NCBI GenBank assembly: GCA_003648455.1
Contig: QMPG01000165.1
Span: 1 to 7,042 of the forward strand
DNA from: Bacteroidota bacterium
Lineage (GTDB): Bacteria > Bacteroidota > Bacteroidia > Bacteroidales > B39-G9
Direction of reading: 5' to 3'
DNA: 7,042 nt
This document shows, one piece after another, positions 4,933 through 7,042 of this stretch. A program made the position numbers and the translations under genes. A model generated the notes under the pieces. The model was not told where the DNA came from. It searched no databases and saw only the letters and a program-made list of their open reading frames with translations. Numbering within the stretch: the first letter of the stretch is position 1; each line of letters begins with the position of its first letter.

Positions 4933-6936
4933 ATGACAAAAACAAAAAATAATATTAATACAGCAGATAGCTATTTTATCATTAAGAATAAAAACTGCCT
5001 CGTTTATTCTATATTGTTTCTGTTGTCGTTTTTGTTATACGCAAATACAATTAATCATGATTATGCATTAGACGATGCAATTGTAATTGCCGATAATAGT
5101 TTTACTCAGCAGGGATTATCAGGGGTTAAAGATATTTTAACTCACGATTCGTTTACAGGCTTTTTCGGGAAAGATAAAAAGTTGGTTGCCGGAGGAAGAT
5201 ATCGACCTTTATCAATCGTTTCATTTGCTGTTGAGTATCAGATTTTTGGTAAAAATCCTCATGTTAGTCATTTTATTAACATATTGTTATACGCATTAAT
5301 AGGGATTTTAATTTTTGGAATATTCTCCAGACTGTTAAAAAAATATCAAAATAAAAGATGGTATTTATCTATTCCTTTTCTAACAGCATTACTTTTTATT
5401 GCTCATCCAATTCATACCGAAGTTGTTGCTAACATTAAAGGTCGCGACGAAATAATGGCTCTCTTGTCTTCCTTGCTTGCACTTTTTTTTACCATAAAAT
5501 ATTTTGAAAAAAATAAGTCAAGAAATCTTTTTTATAGCTTTTTATCATTGTTTCTTGCATTAATGTCGAAAGAAAATTCAATAACTTTTGTTTTAATAAT
5601 CCCCTTGACAATATATTTTTTTACAGATAATAAATTTAAGAAGATTGTATTTTCGGTTCTTCCTTTAGCTGTTGCTTCTGTTTCTTTTCTGATAATTCGG
5701 CATTCTGTTATTGGGAACTCTTTGTCTAAAGCTCCAACTGAGTTAATGAACAATCCGTTTTTACATGCTACATTTACTCAAAAATATGCAACAATATTTT
5801 ATACCCTCGGGCTTTATATTAAACTCTTAATATTTCCACATCCATTAACCTTCGATTATTATCCCAAACAAATACCAATTATTAACTTGATTGATTTGAG
5901 AGCAATAATACCTCTTGTTTTTTATTCGGTTATGTTTGTTTATTCTTTATTAAAGATGAAAAGGAAAAACATTATTGCTTATTCAATTCTTTATTTTTTA
6001 ATTACTTTTTCAATAGTGTCAAACATAGTTTTTCCTGTGGGAACGTTTATGAATGAACGTTTTATGTTTATGTCTTCAATTGGGTTTTGTTTGATAATGG
6101 CATATTTTTTATTCTATATTATCCCCCAATATATTAAAAATAAGAAACTTATTGCAATATTCTCTCCTCTGGTGTTAGTCGTGATTTTATCTCTATACTC
6201 ATTTAAAACAATTGATAGAAACAAAGCATGGAAAAACGATTTTGTACTTTTTACAACCGATGTTAAAACATCAACAAATAGTGCGAAGAGTAATTGCTCG
6301 GCAGGAGGAAAGCTTATTGAAAAAGCTCAAAAGACTACTGATAAAAAAGTAAGAGGAGATTATTTAAAATTGGCAATAAAATATTTACAAAAATCAATTG
6401 AAATTTATCCCAATTATAATGATGCCTTGCTCTTGCTTGGTAATGCTTATTTTGAATACAATAAAGACTATGACAAAATAATTTATTATTATAAGAGAAT
6501 TTTAAACCGTAATCCGAATTATGAAAATGTGTATAATAATATTTCGCTGATTTTTAGTAGATTAGATAGTGTTGATTATAAAATAAGAGTGTATAATGAA
6601 CTGTATAAAATTAATCAAAATCGTTACGATATAAATTACAATTTAGGTTTGCTATACGGCAGATATAAAAATGATTATACTAAAGCAATTAAACATTTTC
6701 AGAGGGCTGTTAAAATAAAACCCGTAAAAGTTGAGGCTTACAAAGATTTGGGAGTTGTTTATGGCATGATGCATGAATTTGAAAAATCAGCTCAAGTCTT
6801 GCAAAAAGCAGCAGAATTAGATAAAAATGACCCGCAAGTTTTAATTAATCTTGGAATAACATACAGAGCACTTGGTGATAAAAATAAAGCCAATAAATAT
6901 TTTGAACAAGCAAAGAAGTTTAAGAAAATTAAATAG
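4933..6936 (+). CDS. TMTC-like GT-C membrane glycosyltransferase with TPRs
   Basis: This 667-residue inner-membrane protein has about 11-12 hydrophobic segments between residues 23 and 423, followed by a soluble C-terminal half. The core resembles TMTC O-mannosyltransferases: an acidic pair Asp47-Asp48 in the first external loop, GRYRPLS (88-94), HPIHTEVV (158-165) followed by KGRDEIM, MSKENSIT (211-218), and NERFMFMSSIGFC (374-386). In the GT-C fold the first-loop acidic residue is the usual catalytic site. Residues 476-667 form five or six tetratricopeptide repeats, which in eukaryotic TMTCs recognise protein substrates. It probably transfers a sugar from a polyprenyl-phosphate donor to exported proteins, but donor and acceptor are unknown; many relatives are annotated only as TPR proteins. 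It is co-transcribed with the FKBP lipoprotein gene 5 bp upstream. The ATG leaves a short cytosolic tail before the first helix. Confidence 0.85.
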   Translation: MTKTKNNINTADSYFIIKNKNCLVYSILFLLSFLLYANTINHDYALDDAIVIADNSFTQQGLSGVKDILTHDSFTGFFGKDKKLVAGGRYRPLSIVSFAVEYQIFGKNPHVSHFINILLYALIGILIFGIFSRLLKKYQNKRWYLSIPFLTALLFIAHPIHTEVVANIKGRDEIMALLSSLLALFFTIKYFEKNKSRNLFYSFLSLFLALMSKENSITFVLIIPLTIYFFTDNKFKKIVFSVLPLAVASVSFLIIRHSVIGNSLSKAPTELMNNPFLHATFTQKYATIFYTLGLYIKLLIFPHPLTFDYYPKQIPIINLIDLRAIIPLVFYSVMFVYSLLKMKRKNIIAYSILYFLITFSIVSNIVFPVGTFMNERFMFMSSIGFCLIMAYFLFYIIPQYIKNKKLIAIFSPLVLVVILSLYSFKTIDRNKAWKNDFVLFTTDVKTSTNSAKSNCSAGGKLIEKAQKTTDKKVRGDYLKLAIKYLQKSIEIYPNYNDALLLLGNAYFEYNKDYDKIIYYYKRILNRNPNYENVYNNISLIFSRLDSVDYKIRVYNELYKINQNRYDINYNLGLLYGRYKNDYTKAIKHFQRAVKIKPVKVEAYKDLGVVYGMMHEFEKSAQVLQKAAELDKNDPQVLINLGITYRALGDKNKANKYFEQAKKFKKIK

Positions 6937-6955
6937 TATTTAAAAAGAATTATTG

Positions 6956-7022
6956 AGACCTTCCAGTGTCTGGAAGACCTGGAAGTGTCAGATTAAAATC
7001 TGTAAGGTTTAATTAATTTTTT
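6956..7022. repeat. Complex palindromic element after the TMTC-like gene
   Basis: AGACCTT (6956-6962) pairs with AAGGTTT (7004-7010) with one G-T pair. Between them lie CTTCCAG (6960-6966) and two direct copies of its complement CTGGAAG (6970-6976 and 6979-6985), a GTGTC pair (6966-6970 and 6985-6989), and the palindrome CAGATTAAAATCTG (6989-7002). A run of six T residues follows (7017-7022), so it could end the operon transcript. It is richer in GC than its surroundings. It resembles intergenic palindromic repeats that I recall from Bacteroidota genomes. Confidence 0.6.
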
Positions 7023-7029
7023 AACTTTG
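7022..7029 (+). promoter_or_regulatory. Possible -7 box for a gene beyond the window
   Basis: TAACTTTG fits TAnnTTTG exactly and lies inside a short direct repeat (ACTTTGAG at 7024-7031 and 7035-7042). No -33 TTG is apparent and the downstream gene is outside the window. Confidence 0.3.
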
Positions 7030-7042
7030 AGTTTACTTTGAG

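Noticed and set aside
5532..5753. Minus-strand open frame inside the TMTC-like gene
   Set aside because: It is opposite membrane helices with conserved motifs; no independent support.

Overview
The window is AT-rich chromosomal DNA from a member of the Bacteroidota, most likely a Bacteroidia-like lineage; the order cannot be fixed from this sequence. Evidence: several exact matches to the phylum's TAnnTTTG -7 promoter box just upstream of genes, A-rich leaders without Shine-Dalgarno sequences, short-signal lipoproteins of FKBP type, small RRM proteins, and the gene order ndk / DHH phosphoesterase / GldI-like FKBP, which I recall as common in this phylum.

Layout: (1) 1-161 is non-coding and unusually rich in inverted repeats. 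(2) ndk (nucleoside diphosphate kinase) lies on the minus strand at 162-608. A 109-bp divergent promoter region separates it from (3) a DHH/DHHA1 phosphoesterase of the NrnA type (718-1749, TTG start), whose end overlaps (4) a GldI-like FKBP-fold lipoprotein (1739-2272). (5) A hairpin and promoter precede an RNA-binding pair: a single-RRM protein (2380-2646) and a cold-shock protein (2676-2873), closed by a clear intrinsic terminator (2910-2938). (6) Two paralogous two-domain FKBP lipoproteins follow (3078-3953 and 4073-4927). The second is 5 bp from (7) a 667-residue polytopic membrane protein with a TMTC-like GT-C glycosyltransferase core and C-terminal TPRs (4933-6936). (8) The right end holds a complex intergenic palindromic element and a possible outward promoter.

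How the genes fit together: ndk and the NrnA-like enzyme are nucleotide and small-RNA housekeeping functions. The RRM and Csp genes look like a dicistron of RNA chaperones. The three FKBP lipoproteins would act outside the cytoplasmic membrane as prolyl isomerases or chaperones. The TMTC-like protein would transfer a sugar from a lipid carrier to secreted proteins. A link between lipoprotein folding and O-glycosylation is the most interesting functional idea here, but it rests on adjacency and short motifs only. I see no tRNA, rRNA, CRISPR array, transposase or phage gene, and no obviously new system. The novelty is in the FKBP array and in the structured intergenic DNA at both ends.
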